Below are positions 51,658-60,204 of a stretch of 64,000 bases of DNA, piece by piece. Origin of the DNA: Lentzea indica (GTDB taxonomy: Bacteria; Actinomycetota; Actinomycetes; Mycobacteriales; Pseudonocardiaceae); assembly GCF_012184385.1 (NCBI RefSeq), contig NZ_VSRL01000003.1, positions 40,837-104,836 of the forward strand, given 5' to 3'. The notes below the pieces were generated by a model that was given only the letters and a program-made list of their open reading frames with translations, was not told the DNA's origin and made no database searches. Each line of letters opens with the position of its first letter. The stretch's first letter is position 1. The position numbers and the translations under genes are program-made.

Positions 51658-52890
51658 GTGAAGAACGTCTTCGCCGTCGCGACGACGGCCGCCCTCGTGC
51701 TGACCGCGGCAGGCACTCCCGCCTTCGCGCAGGACGAGAAGATCGCGATCGAGGGACTGCTCTACCTCGACCGCAACGGCTCCAGGGCCCATGACGCCGG
51801 CGAGGTCGTGCTGGCGAACGAGCCGGGCACGATCGTCAAGGCCGAGTCCGGTGAGACCGTGGCCCAGTTCTCCACCGACGCGAACGGCAAGTACCGCGTG
51901 GAGAACCTGCCCGCGGGCACCTACCGCGTGGAGTTGGACGCCGCCATGAGGGACTTCCACTCACCCGTGAGTCCGAGGGAGCGCACCACCACGGGCGGTG
52001 TCGTCGACGTGCGGTTCTTCGGCGCGCACTTCTACGGTTTCTCGTTCCTGGACAAGAACGAGGACCGCGTCCGGCAGGCCGACGAGGAGCTTCTCAACCC
52101 CGGCACGCTCAACGGCAAGCCGCTGCCGATGCCGAACGACGAGGGCAAGTTCGACGTCGACGACCTCCGCGCAGGTGACTACACCTTCGTCGCGGCGGAC
52201 TACACGGACAAGAAGTACCGGCTGGTCACCGAGTCCGAGGTCGACCGCGCGACCCGCACGGTGACCTTCAAGCTCGCGAAGTTCGCCAACTTCAAGACGG
52301 TCGACGTCCGCAACGTGCCGATCAAGGGAGACTTCGCGGCAGAGGTGCCGGTCCTGACTCCCTCCAAGGACACCTACGTCCTCGGCGACGCGGCCGACGT
52401 CGTCATCAAGATCTCCAACAAGGGCGAGGTCGCGGAGAAGCCTTCCTTCGTGCTGGCGAGCTATGACGCCGAGACGCTGTCCCACAGCGACAACGTGGTG
52501 GCGTACAACCACACCGGCTTCGAGTTCGAGTCGAAGGACCCGATCGCGCCCGGCAAGAGCATCGACGTGAAGCTCAGGATCAAGTTCACCACCACCAAGA
52601 TCGAGAGCCTCCACGTCATCGTGCGGCCCAGCAAGTTCGGCAAGGACTCGTTCAAGGACAACGTGGCCGTCAAGCCGATCAAGGTCGTCGAGAAGGGCGC
52701 CACCACCGCGCCGTCGTCCTCGCAGACCGCTGCCCCGACCACCACGACCACTCCGGCGGTGGCCAAGGCCGGCAACAAGTCCGGCCTCGCGTCCACGGGC
52801 GCCTCGCCGCTGGGTTTCCTGGCACTGGGTGCGCTGCTGCTCGCGGCCGGTACCGGAGCGTTCTTCGTGGCGCGCCGCCGACGCTCCTGA
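51658..52890 (+). CDS. Secreted surface protein with SdrD-B-like repeats and LAxTG sorting signal
   Basis: A 410-residue protein. It has a Sec signal peptide (MKNVFAVATTAALVLTAAGT, cleavage after AFA), then SdrD-B-like repeats in which DRNGS and DKNEDRVRQADEE blocks precede NLPAGTYRVEL/DLRAGDYTFVAAD, and a beta-sandwich domain (about 220-340). A Thr/Pro-rich linker and the C-terminal signal LASTGASPLGFLALGALLLA with RRRRS follow. LASTG is the LAxTG type recognised by class E sortases in high-GC actinobacteria. The C-terminal 65 residues are almost identical to those of the broken upstream paralogue. Confidence 0.83.
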   Translation: MKNVFAVATTAALVLTAAGTPAFAQDEKIAIEGLLYLDRNGSRAHDAGEVVLANEPGTIVKAESGETVAQFSTDANGKYRVENLPAGTYRVELDAAMRDFHSPVSPRERTTTGGVVDVRFFGAHFYGFSFLDKNEDRVRQADEELLNPGTLNGKPLPMPNDEGKFDVDDLRAGDYTFVAADYTDKKYRLVTESEVDRATRTVTFKLAKFANFKTVDVRNVPIKGDFAAEVPVLTPSKDTYVLGDAADVVIKISNKGEVAEKPSFVLASYDAETLSHSDNVVAYNHTGFEFESKDPIAPGKSIDVKLRIKFTTTKIESLHVIVRPSKFGKDSFKDNVAVKPIKVVEKGATTAPSSSQTAAPTTTTTPAVAKAGNKSGLASTGASPLGFLALGALLLAAGTGAFFVARRRRS

Positions 52891-52922
52891 CCACTTAGGA
52901 CCCGTCACGGTTAGTCTGCGGC

Positions 52923-53303
52923 ATGGGCATCTTGGTGCATGTGCTGCTGACTGCCGTGGCGGTCTGGGTGTCGACCGCCCTTCCGGGCATCGACCTGGGC
53001 GAGGGCACCACCGGATCGAGAATCCTCACGCTGCTCGGCGTCGCGGTGATCTTCGGCCTGGTGAACGCGATCGTGAAGCCGCTCGTGAAGTTCTTCGGCT
53101 GCTTGTTCTACCTGGTCACCCTCGGCCTGATCGGGCTCGTGGTGAACGCGCTGCTGTTCATGCTCACCGGGTGGCTCGCCGAACTGCTGGACCTGCCGTT
53201 CCGCGTCGACGGCTTCTGGCCCGCGTTCTGGGGCGCGATCATCGTCGCCCTGACCGGCTGGGTGCTGAACGTGGTCTACGACAAGATCACCGACAAGGAC
53301 TGA
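52923..53303 (+). CDS. Phage-holin-superfamily-IV (YvlD-like) membrane protein
   Basis: A 126-residue protein with four membrane helices (GILVHVLLTAVAVWVSTALP; LLGVAVIFGLVNAIVKPLVK; YLVTLGLIGLVVNALLFMLT; AFWGAIIVALTGWVLNVVYD). NAIVKPLVKFF and GLVVNALLFMLTGWLA are family signatures (PF04020, also called mycobacterial four-helix holin family). It is chromosomally encoded in most actinobacteria and not evidence of a prophage. TAGTCT (52912-52917) lies 5 nt before the ATG, so a leaderless start is likely. Confidence 0.87.
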   Translation: MGILVHVLLTAVAVWVSTALPGIDLGEGTTGSRILTLLGVAVIFGLVNAIVKPLVKFFGCLFYLVTLGLIGLVVNALLFMLTGWLAELLDLPFRVDGFWPAFWGAIIVALTGWVLNVVYDKITDKD

Positions 53304-53318
53304 CCCACGACACGAGAG

Positions 53319-53352
53319 AGGCCCTCGGTCCACACCGGACCGAGGGCCTTTC
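53319..53352. terminator. Bidirectional terminator
   Basis: AGGCCCTCGGTCC (53319-53331) pairs with GGACCGAGGGCCT (53337-53349), followed by TT. It separates the convergent holin-like and EtfD-like genes. Confidence 0.8.
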
Positions 53353-53364
53353 GCTTGCGTTGGA

Positions 53365-55626
53365 TCAGACCTTGGACTTGTCCTGGTCCGGCAGCGGCGT
53401 GCCGGTCGGCACCTCGTCCGTCGGCGTGTCCTGCTTCTCGGTGCCGCGCTTCACGGACTCGAGCAGCATCTGCGCCACGTCCACGACCTCGACGTGCGCA
53501 CCGGCCAGGCCGTCGGACTGACGCGCGGTCACACCGTCGGTCAGCATCACGCGGCAGAACGGACAGCCGGTCGCGATCTTCGACGGCGCGGTCGAGAGGG
53601 CCTCGTCCACGCGGTCGACGTTGATGCGCTTGCCGATCCGCTCTTCCATCCACATGCGAGCGCCACCGGCACCGCAGCACATGGAGCGTTCCTCGTGGCG
53701 CGGCATCTCGCGCAGCTTCGCGCCAGAGGCCCCGATGAGCTCACGTGGTGCCTCGTAGATCTTGTTGTGACGGCCCAGGTAGCACGGGTCGTGGTAGGTG
53801 ACGTCCTCGGTGACCGGCGCGACCGGCACCAGGCGACGTTCGCGCACCAGCTTGTTCAGCAGCTGCGTGTGGTGCACGACCTCGTAGGTGCCACCGACCT
53901 GCGGGTACTCGTTCGCCAGCGTGTTGAAGCAGTGCGCACACGTCACGACGATCTTGCGCTGACCGACGGGCCGGTCCTCGAACACCGAGTTGAGCACCTC
54001 AACGTTCTGCTGCGCGAGCATCTGGAACAGGAACTCGTTGCCGGCGCGACGGGCCGGGTCACCGGTGCAGGTCTCCTCCGGGCCGAGCACCGTGTACTTG
54101 ACGCCCGCGGTGTGCAGCAGCTCGGCCACGGCACGGGTGGTCTTCTTCGCGCGGTCCTCGAACGCACCGGCGCAGCCGACCCAGAACAGGTACTCCGCGT
54201 CGCCCAGCTCGCCGTCGAACACCGGCACCTCGAACTCGAGGCCGTCGGTCCACGCCAGGCGGTCCTTGGCGTTCTGGCCCCACGGGTTGCCCTTGTTCTC
54301 CAGGTTCTTGAACATGCCGCCGAGCTCGGTCGGGAAGTTCGACTCGATCAGCACCTGGTAGCGGCGCATGTCGACGATGTGGTCGACGTGCTCGATGTCG
54401 ACGGGGCACTGCTCAACGCACGCGCCACAGGTGGTGCAGGACCACAGCACCTCGGGGTCGATGACGCCGAGCTCGTCGGGGCCGCCGACCAGCGGGCGCT
54501 CGGACTCGGCCATCGCCAGCACGTCGATCGACTCGAGGCGCTTCTTGTAGTCCTCGTACTTGTCCTCGGTCAGGCCGACCTCGTCACCGGCCATGTCGCG
54601 CGAGCCGCCCGCCAGCAGGTACGGCGCCTTGGCGAACGCGTGGTCACGCAGCTGCGTGATGACCAGCTTCGGGGACAACGGCTTGCCGGTGTTCCATGCG
54701 GGGCACTGCGACTGGCAGCGGCCGCACTCGGTGCAGGTGGAGAAGTCGAGCCAGCCCTTCCAGCTGAAGTCCTCGACCTTGCCGACGCCGAACACGTCCT
54801 TGTCGGGGTCGGCCTCCTCCAGGTCCAGGACTTTGCCGCCGGACATCATCGGCTTCAACGCGCCCAGGGCGACGCCGCCGTCGTCCTCGCGCTTGAAGTA
54901 GATGTTGAAGAACGCCGAGAACCGGTGCCAGGCAACGCCCATCGTGAGGTTCCGGCCGACGACGACCAGCCAGATCATGCCGCTGAGCAGCTTGACCAGT
55001 GCCATCACCGACACCCAGATCGGCGCGGCCGGCAGGATCTGCGCAAGCGGCTGCGTCACGAACGACGTCCACAGCGGAGCGACCTCCAGACCGCTCGACT
55101 GCTTGAACGCCTTGACCATCAGGATGCCGACACCCTCGATGATCACGACCGCCTCGACGAAGTAGGCGGACTTGAAGTCGGAGCCCTGGAAGCGGGAGAC
55201 CCTGTCCGCGCGGCGCGGGTGGTTGCGCTGGCGGATGATCGCGAGCGCCACACCACCGACGACGGTGCCGAGGCCCAGCAGCTCGATCAGCAACAGCCAG
55301 ATCGACCACGTGCCGATGATCGGCCAGTGGAAGTGCGGGTCGAACACCTCACCGTAGGCCTCGAACAGCACCGCGGAGCCGATGAGGAAGCCCCACATCA
55401 CCATCCAGTGCCACGGGGCGACCGAGCGGAACTTCGCCATTCTGGTGTGCGCCACGAACTCGACGACCATCGTCTTCAGCCGCGGCCAGAACGGGCCCGT
55501 GCGGGTGCCGTCCGGCTGGCCGAGCCGGATGATCTTGATCATCTTCCAGACGCCAGCGACGAACACGCCCCAGGCGACGACGCTCACCGCAACGGCGACG
55601 AGTCCGAGAACCAGCTGGAGGGTCAT
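53365..55626 (-). CDS. EtfD-like membrane Fe-S oxidoreductase (ETF:menaquinone electron transfer)
   Basis: A 753-residue protein with about six N-terminal membrane helices (as in respiratory gamma subunits), a dicluster ferredoxin domain with CTECGRCQSQCP and CTTCGACVEQCP, and two CCG (heterodisulfide-reductase-type) domains with HDPCYLGRHNKI and RSMCCGAGGARMW. This matches mycobacterial EtfD (Rv0338c-type), which passes electrons from ETF to menaquinone during beta-oxidation. The ATG at 55626 is 6 nt after TAGACT, a leaderless promoter overlapped by the TTACT-N4-AGTAA operator. It is therefore probably co-regulated with the FadE5-, FabG4- and FadA2-type genes in this window. Confidence 0.9.
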   Translation of the reverse strand: MTLQLVLGLVAVAVSVVAWGVFVAGVWKMIKIIRLGQPDGTRTGPFWPRLKTMVVEFVAHTRMAKFRSVAPWHWMVMWGFLIGSAVLFEAYGEVFDPHFHWPIIGTWSIWLLLIELLGLGTVVGGVALAIIRQRNHPRRADRVSRFQGSDFKSAYFVEAVVIIEGVGILMVKAFKQSSGLEVAPLWTSFVTQPLAQILPAAPIWVSVMALVKLLSGMIWLVVVGRNLTMGVAWHRFSAFFNIYFKREDDGGVALGALKPMMSGGKVLDLEEADPDKDVFGVGKVEDFSWKGWLDFSTCTECGRCQSQCPAWNTGKPLSPKLVITQLRDHAFAKAPYLLAGGSRDMAGDEVGLTEDKYEDYKKRLESIDVLAMAESERPLVGGPDELGVIDPEVLWSCTTCGACVEQCPVDIEHVDHIVDMRRYQVLIESNFPTELGGMFKNLENKGNPWGQNAKDRLAWTDGLEFEVPVFDGELGDAEYLFWVGCAGAFEDRAKKTTRAVAELLHTAGVKYTVLGPEETCTGDPARRAGNEFLFQMLAQQNVEVLNSVFEDRPVGQRKIVVTCAHCFNTLANEYPQVGGTYEVVHHTQLLNKLVRERRLVPVAPVTEDVTYHDPCYLGRHNKIYEAPRELIGASGAKLREMPRHEERSMCCGAGGARMWMEERIGKRINVDRVDEALSTAPSKIATGCPFCRVMLTDGVTARQSDGLAGAHVEVVDVAQMLLESVKRGTEKQDTPTDEVPTGTPLPDQDKSKV

Positions 55627-55645
55627 GGCGGGAGTCTAGGCCACG

Positions 55646-55659
55646 TTACTGGTGAGTAA
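55646..55659. promoter_or_regulatory. Single TetR-type operator (site D) at the EtfD promoter
   Basis: TTACTGGTGAGTAA is a 14-bp palindrome with one mismatched central pair. It lies 7 bp upstream of the TAGACT -10 box of the EtfD gene (read on the minus strand), covering the -35 to spacer region. A second, weaker half-site may follow near 55,690. Confidence 0.7.
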
Positions 55660-55770
55660 CCACTTGGACGTGGCCGGTGTCTCCTCACGTACCGGTCAAG
55701 TATCCGGAAATTGATCAGAAACTTGTGGAACACTTGTTCCAGTAGTTGTGCTGAGCACCCGGAGGTCGCC

Positions 55771-56093
55771 GTGTTGTACCTGTATCTGGCTGCGGCGATC
55801 GTGGGAGAGATCGCCGCCACCGTGTCTTGAAGCTGTCCGATGGCTTCAGCAGAGCGTGGCCGTCGGCAGTCGTCGTCGTCGGTTACGTCATCGCCTTCAC
55901 GGCGCTTTCGCGCGCGTTGAAGTTGGGTATGCCCGTGGGCGTCGCTTACGCCGTGTGGTCCGCGATCGGTGTCGCAGCCGTCGCGGTCATCGGCTGGAAG
56001 TTCCTCGGCGAAACCCTCAACCCCACGATGGTCATCGGGTTGGCTTTGATCATCGGAGGCGTGGTGACGCTCGAGCTCGGGAGGACGCACTGA
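55771..56093 (+). pseudogene. SMR-family small multidrug transporter, interrupted by a one-base frameshift
   Basis: The first 18 codons (MLYLYLAAAIVGEIAATVS) are the first helix of an SMR protein with the essential glutamate in IVGEIAA. The remaining 90 residues (KLSDGFSRAWPSAVVVVGYV; FTALSRALKLGMPVGVAYAV; WSAIGVAAVAVIGWKFLGET; MVIGLALIIGGVVTLEL) lie in another frame. A missing base in GTGTCTTGAAG (about 55,826) joins them into a normal 108-residue SMR protein. GGAGG lies 5 nt before the GTG. The gene is followed by an overlapping TetR gene, a common pairing. Sequencing error is the simplest explanation; if real, the pump is dead. Confidence 0.72.
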
Positions 56094-56668
56094 CCGCGGT
56101 AGCGACAGACGGGCGGAAAGCGCGCGGCGAGAAGAAGCGCCGCGCGATCGTCGAGGCCACGCTGCGGGTCATCGAACGGGACGGCGTCGCGGGTGTGACC
56201 CATCGCAGCGTGGCGCGGGAAGCGGGCGTGCCGACGACAGCACCGACCTACTACTTCGCGACGCTCGACGACCTGTTGATCGCCACGCTCCTGTGGGCGG
56301 CTGAAGAGTCGTGCGAGGAAATGCTGCAGACGGTGGCGCGCGGCGGCAGCGCGCGTGAGATCGCGGCGACGTTGGCGAAGGCGGTCAACGAGAACCGCGG
56401 CCGCACGCTCGCCGAATACGAACTGTACCTGCTGGCCGGCCGGCGTCCGGAGCTGAGGCCTGCCGCCCGCCGATGGCTCGACCAGGCGATGGAGATCGTG
56501 CGGCCGGCCGATCCGGTGGCCTTCAGGGCGCTCCTCGCCGCCGTGGACGGGCTGCTGATCCAGTGCCTGATCGCCGATGTTGCTCCGAACGAGGACGAGC
56601 TGGAGCCAATCGTGTCCTTCTTGATCTGCGGCCGCGACGATTCCACCTCAGCAACGAGGGAACAATGA
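56090..56668 (+). CDS. TetR family regulator with apparent CTG start
   Basis: About 192 residues: a TetR helix-turn-helix (EATLRVIERDGVAGVTHRSV, then AREAGVPTTAPTYYFATLDD) and a C-terminal domain. No ATG, GTG or TTG exists near the right place. The codon that overlaps the SMR stop (CTGA at 56090-56093) is CTG, with GGGAGG 5 nt upstream, the ideal ribosome-site spacing. A CTG start, or a base error of an original ATG (ATGA), would restore normal translation coupling. It probably regulates the SMR gene. Confidence 0.75.
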   Translation: MTAVATDGRKARGEKKRRAIVEATLRVIERDGVAGVTHRSVAREAGVPTTAPTYYFATLDDLLIATLLWAAEESCEEMLQTVARGGSAREIAATLAKAVNENRGRTLAEYELYLLAGRRPELRPAARRWLDQAMEIVRPADPVAFRALLAAVDGLLIQCLIADVAPNEDELEPIVSFLICGRDDSTSATREQ

Positions 56669-56672
56669 AGGC

Positions 56673-57228
56673 ATGAAGTTCGCGCGAGAGGTGTCCGGCA
56701 TCAGCCACGGGGTGAGCCTCGGGCTGCTGGCAGCGCTCTACGTGCGCGACACCTTGGCGTTGTCGGTCGACACCGAGCCGCACGTGCCGGGCCTGGATCC
56801 GTCGCTGCCGGTGCAGGTGCCTCCCGGCGTCGACCGTGCCGCCGTGACGAGCGAGTGGCCTGGCTGGTGGGCCGACGCCCTGGACGCGTGCACACGGGGC
56901 GCCGAGCCGGTCATGCCGGAGGACGCGGAGGCGTTGCTGACCCGACCGGCCTGTCCGTGCCGCGGTGCTCGCCGTGAAGCCGGGCATCGAAGAGCTGCAC
57001 CGGGTGCAGAGCCCCGCGGCGTTGCCGATCGGCGACGTGCTGCGCGGCATCGAGTCGCGGATCGGCAGGTGGGCGCAGAGCGTGGAGCTGCACATCGTCG
57101 AGGTGCCTGTCGACGGCCTGCTGTGGGAACGCATCGCGCCCGCGTACGTGCTGGCCTCGACGCGGTTCCTGAACGACCCCGCACGTACGGCTCCGGCCCT
57201 GCGCACGGTGCTGGAAGACCTCATCTGA
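56673..57228 (+). pseudogene. Hypothetical protein, interrupted by a one-base frameshift
   Basis: A protein of about 185 residues if repaired. The first part (MKFAREVSGISHGVSLGLLA; ALYVRDTLALSVDTEPHVPG) reads in one frame to EDAEALLT, and the second (AAVLAVKPGIEELHRVQSPA; VELHIVEVPVDGLLWERIAP; RFLNDPARTAPALRTVLEDL) in another. Removing one C from CCC at 56941-56943 (CTGACCCGACC) gives a continuous protein. No family is recognised. It starts four bases after the TetR gene stop (TGA at 56666-56668), probably in the same transcript. Confidence 0.6.
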
Positions 57229-57321
57229 TCTTTGTGTCTTAATCAGGTAGGGACAGCCCCACCCTGCCTTCGGGGGCTGACTGCCGTGTAGCTGAGCGCC
57301 GCCACCTCTAGTTTTGTGCCC

Positions 57322-58149
57322 ATGCTGAGGACGGCGTTGGTGGCGTTGCTGGTGGGGGCGGTGCTCTCCGCGTGCGGGATCCGCATCATGAAGTACGAGT
57401 TCCAGGACGACCACGTCGTCGCTGAGAAGTTCACGTCGGTGCGAGCGCGCACCGGTTCCGGCAACGTGTCGATCCGGTTCCAGCAGGGGCTGACCGAGAC
57501 GAAGATCCACCGCAGGGTCGAGCACGAGAAGAACAACAAGCCGACGGGCCTCTCACACCGCGTCGAGGGCACCTCGCTGGTGCTGGACACCTGCGGGAAC
57601 GACTGCACGGTGAACTACGAGATCCTCGTGCCGTCGGCGGACATCACCCTGCTGGGCGACGTGGGGTCCGGTGACCTGACCGCGGAGGGGCTGGCCTCGG
57701 TCGAGTACAAGACGGGCTCCGGCCGGATCGTCGTCCGCGACATCCCGGGGGACGTCAAGGCGACTGCCGGATCCGGTGACTTCGAGGCCACGAGGGTCGG
57801 CGGCGCGGTCACGGCCGATCTGCATTCCGGTCGCATCTCGTTGGACGCGGTGAAGGGCAAGATGCTGGTCAGCACCAGTTCCGGGGACATCGACGGCATC
57901 GCGCTGGACAACGAGGTGATCGCCGACGCCAGCTCGGGCCGGGTCGAGCTGACCTTCAGCTCCGCCAGGTCGGTGCGGGTCGACACCGGGTCCGGTGACG
58001 TCACCGTGAGGGTGCCAGGGGGCCCGTACAAGGTGAACGGATCGTCGGGTAACGGTGACCGCACGATCAACGTGCCGACCGACCCGTCGGCGTCGCTGGA
58101 ACTCAGGCTGAGCACCGGGTCGGGGGACGTGAAGGTGCTCGGGATCTGA
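57322..58149 (+). CDS. DUF4097-type beta-helix lipoprotein
   Basis: A 275-residue lipoprotein: MLRTALVALLVGAVLSAC gives the lipobox LSAC. The mature part is a DUF4097-type beta-helix with repeated TGSG/SGD turns (RARTGSGNVSIRF, DVGSGDLTAEGLASVEYKTG, TAGSGDFEATRV, STSSGDIDGIALD, RVDTGSGDVTVRVP, STGSGDVKVLG). Such proteins are anchored outside the membrane; their role is unknown. The ATG at 57322 is preferred, 7 nt after TAGTTT; a GTG two codons upstream lies too close to it. It is followed by a terminator before the dnaK operon. Confidence 0.83.
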   Translation: MLRTALVALLVGAVLSACGIRIMKYEFQDDHVVAEKFTSVRARTGSGNVSIRFQQGLTETKIHRRVEHEKNNKPTGLSHRVEGTSLVLDTCGNDCTVNYEILVPSADITLLGDVGSGDLTAEGLASVEYKTGSGRIVVRDIPGDVKATAGSGDFEATRVGGAVTADLHSGRISLDAVKGKMLVSTSSGDIDGIALDNEVIADASSGRVELTFSSARSVRVDTGSGDVTVRVPGGPYKVNGSSGNGDRTINVPTDPSASLELRLSTGSGDVKVLGI

Positions 58150-58168
58150 GTTCCACCAGGGGGAATGT

Positions 58169-58202
58169 GTCGAGGGCCACTCCACAAGGGGTGGCCCTCG
58201 AC
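58169..58202 (+). terminator. Terminator hairpin after the DUF4097 gene
   Basis: GTCGAGGGCCAC (58169-58180) pairs with GTGGCCCTCGAC (58191-58202), extended inward by CC/GG around ACAA. There is no T run. Confidence 0.65.
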
Positions 58203-58253
58203 GCGTTCTGAGGGAACAACCAGACTTTCCCGGCCGTTGGTCGAGTCAGAAAG

Positions 58254-58312
58254 CTTGAGTCGAGTAGGCTCAAGGCTGAGCGAATGGCAAACTTGAGCCA
58301 GCAACGCTCAAC
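58254..58312. promoter_or_regulatory. Two HAIR operators (HspR binding sites) before dnaK
   Basis: CTTGAGT-N7-GCTCAAG (58254-58274) and CTTGAGC-N7-GCTCAAC (58292-58312) both match the HAIR consensus CTTGAGT-N7-ACTCAAG. HspR, encoded as the last gene of this operon, binds such sites with DnaK as co-repressor. A -10-like TAGGCT lies inside the first site. Confidence 0.92.
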
Positions 58313-58335
58313 AAGTACTAGCGGAAGGAACTCCA

Positions 58336-60204
58336 ATGGCGCGTGCAGTCGGCATCGACTTGGGGACGACCAACTCCGTCGTCGCCGTTCTCGAGGGCGG
58401 TGAGCCGACGGTCATCGCCAACTCGGAGGGCTCGAGGACGACTCCGTCCATCGTCGCGTTCGCGAAGAACGGCGAGGTCCTCGTGGGTCAGCCCGCGAAG
58501 AACCAGGCCGTCACCAACGTCGACCGCACCATCCGTTCCGTCAAGCGGCACATCGGCACCAGCTGGAAGACCGATGAGATCGACGGCAAGCAGTACACCT
58601 CGCAGGAGATCAGCGCGCGCGTGCTGATGAAGCTCAAGCGCGACGCCGAGGCGTACCTGGGTGAGGAGATCACCGACGCCGTCATCACCGTCCCCGCCTA
58701 CTTCGAGGACGCGCAGCGCCAGGCCACCAAGGAGGCCGGCCAGATCGCGGGCCTCAACGTGCTCCGCATCGTCAACGAGCCGACCTCGGCGGCCCTCGCC
58801 TACGGCCTCGACAAGGGCGAGAAGGAGCAGACCATCCTGGTCTTCGACCTCGGTGGCGGCACGTTCGACGTCTCGCTGCTCGAGCTCGGCGACGGCGTCG
58901 TCGAGGTCCGCGCGACCTCCGGTGACAACCACCTCGGTGGTGACGACTGGGACCAGCGCATCGTCGACTGGCTGGTGGACCGCTTCAAGCAGGCCAACAG
59001 CATCGACCTGACCAAGGACAAGATGGCCCTGCAGCGCATCCGTGAGGCTGCGGAGAAGGCCAAGATCGAGCTGTCCAGCTCGTCGCAGGCGTCCATCAAC
59101 CTGCCGTACATCACGGTCGACGCCGACAAGAACCCGCTGTTCCTCGACGAGACGCTGTCGCGCGCCGAGTTCCAGCGGATCACGAACGACCTGCTCGAGC
59201 GCACCCGCGCGCCGTTCAACAACGTGATCAAGGACGCCAACATCTCCGTCGGCGACATCGACCACGTCGTGCTCGTCGGTGGCTCGACCCGCATGCCCGC
59301 CGTCGCGGAGCTCGTCAAGGAGCTGACCGGCGGCCGTGAGCCCAACAAGGGCGTGAACCCGGACGAGGTCGTCGCCGTCGGCGCCGCCCTGCAGGCCGGT
59401 GTCCTCAAGGGCGAGGTCAAGGACGTCCTGCTGCTCGACGTCACCCCGCTGTCCCTCGGCATCGAGACCAAGGGCGGCATCATGACCAAGCTGATCGAGC
59501 GCAACACCACGATCCCGACCAAGCGTTCCGAGACCTTCACGACGGCGGACGACAACCAGCCGTCCGTGCAGATCCAGGTCTTCCAGGGCGAGCGCGAGAT
59601 CGCGGCGCACAACAAGAAGCTCGGCATGTTCGAGCTGACCGGCCTGCCCCCCGCCCCGCGCGGCGTGCCGCAGATCGAGGTCACCTTCGACATCGACGCG
59701 AACGGCATCGTCCACGTGTCGGCGAAGGACCTCGGCACCGGCAAGGAGCAGTCGATGACGATCACCGGTGGCTCCGCGCTGCCGAAGGACGACATCGACC
59801 GCATGGTCAAGGACGCGGAGGCCCACGCGGAGGAGGACAAGCGCCGCCGCGAGGAGGCCGAGGTCCGCAACCAGGCGGAGACCCTCGTGTACCAGACCGA
59901 GAAGGTCGTCAAGGAGAACGACGACAAGCTCCCGGCCGAGATCAAGGACAAGGTCAACGCCGCGATCGCCGAGGCGAACGAGGCGCTCAAGGGCACCGAC
60001 ATCAACGCCATCAAGACGGCGGTCGAGAAGCTCGCGACCGAGTCCCAGGCCATCGGCCAGGCGATCTACGCCAACGCTCCCGGTGCCGCTGGTGCCGAGG
60101 CTCCTGGTGCTGACGCGCCGGGTGCGGGTGCCGGCGCCGGTGCGAAGGCCGGCCAGGACGACGTCGTCGACGCCGAGATCGTGGACGAGGACGAGAAGAA
60201 GTGA
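58336..60204 (+). CDS. dnaK: Molecular chaperone DnaK (Hsp70)
   Basis: A 622-residue Hsp70. The N-terminal ATPase domain has [20 protein letters not shown] and [20 protein letters not shown]. The linker [20 protein letters not shown] and the substrate domain follow. The C-terminal tail is Gly/Ala-rich, typical of actinobacterial DnaK. GGAAGGA precedes the ATG. It is the first gene of the heat-shock operon, controlled by the two HAIR sites, and overlaps grpE by 4 bp (GTGA). Confidence 0.98.
   Translation: MARAVGIDLGTTNSVVAVLEGGEPTVIANSEGSRTTPSIVAFAKNGEVLVGQPAKNQAVTNVDRTIRSVKRHIGTSWKTDEIDGKQYTSQEISARVLMKLKRDAEAYLGEEITDAVITVPAYFEDAQRQATKEAGQIAGLNVLRIVNEPTSAALAYGLDKGEKEQTILVFDLGGGTFDVSLLELGDGVVEVRATSGDNHLGGDDWDQRIVDWLVDRFKQANSIDLTKDKMALQRIREAAEKAKIELSSSSQASINLPYITVDADKNPLFLDETLSRAEFQRITNDLLERTRAPFNNVIKDANISVGDIDHVVLVGGSTRMPAVAELVKELTGGREPNKGVNPDEVVAVGAALQAGVLKGEVKDVLLLDVTPLSLGIETKGGIMTKLIERNTTIPTKRSETFTTADDNQPSVQIQVFQGEREIAAHNKKLGMFELTGLPPAPRGVPQIEVTFDIDANGIVHVSAKDLGTGKEQSMTITGGSALPKDDIDRMVKDAEAHAEEDKRRREEAEVRNQAETLVYQTEKVVKENDDKLPAEIKDKVNAAIAEANEALKGTDINAIKTAVEKLATESQAIGQAIYANAPGAAGAEAPGADAPGAGAGAGAKAGQDDVVDAEIVDEDEKK

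Noticed and set aside
52923..53303. Prophage holin
   Set aside because: This holin-superfamily protein is a common chromosomal membrane protein in actinobacteria, and no other phage genes lie nearby.
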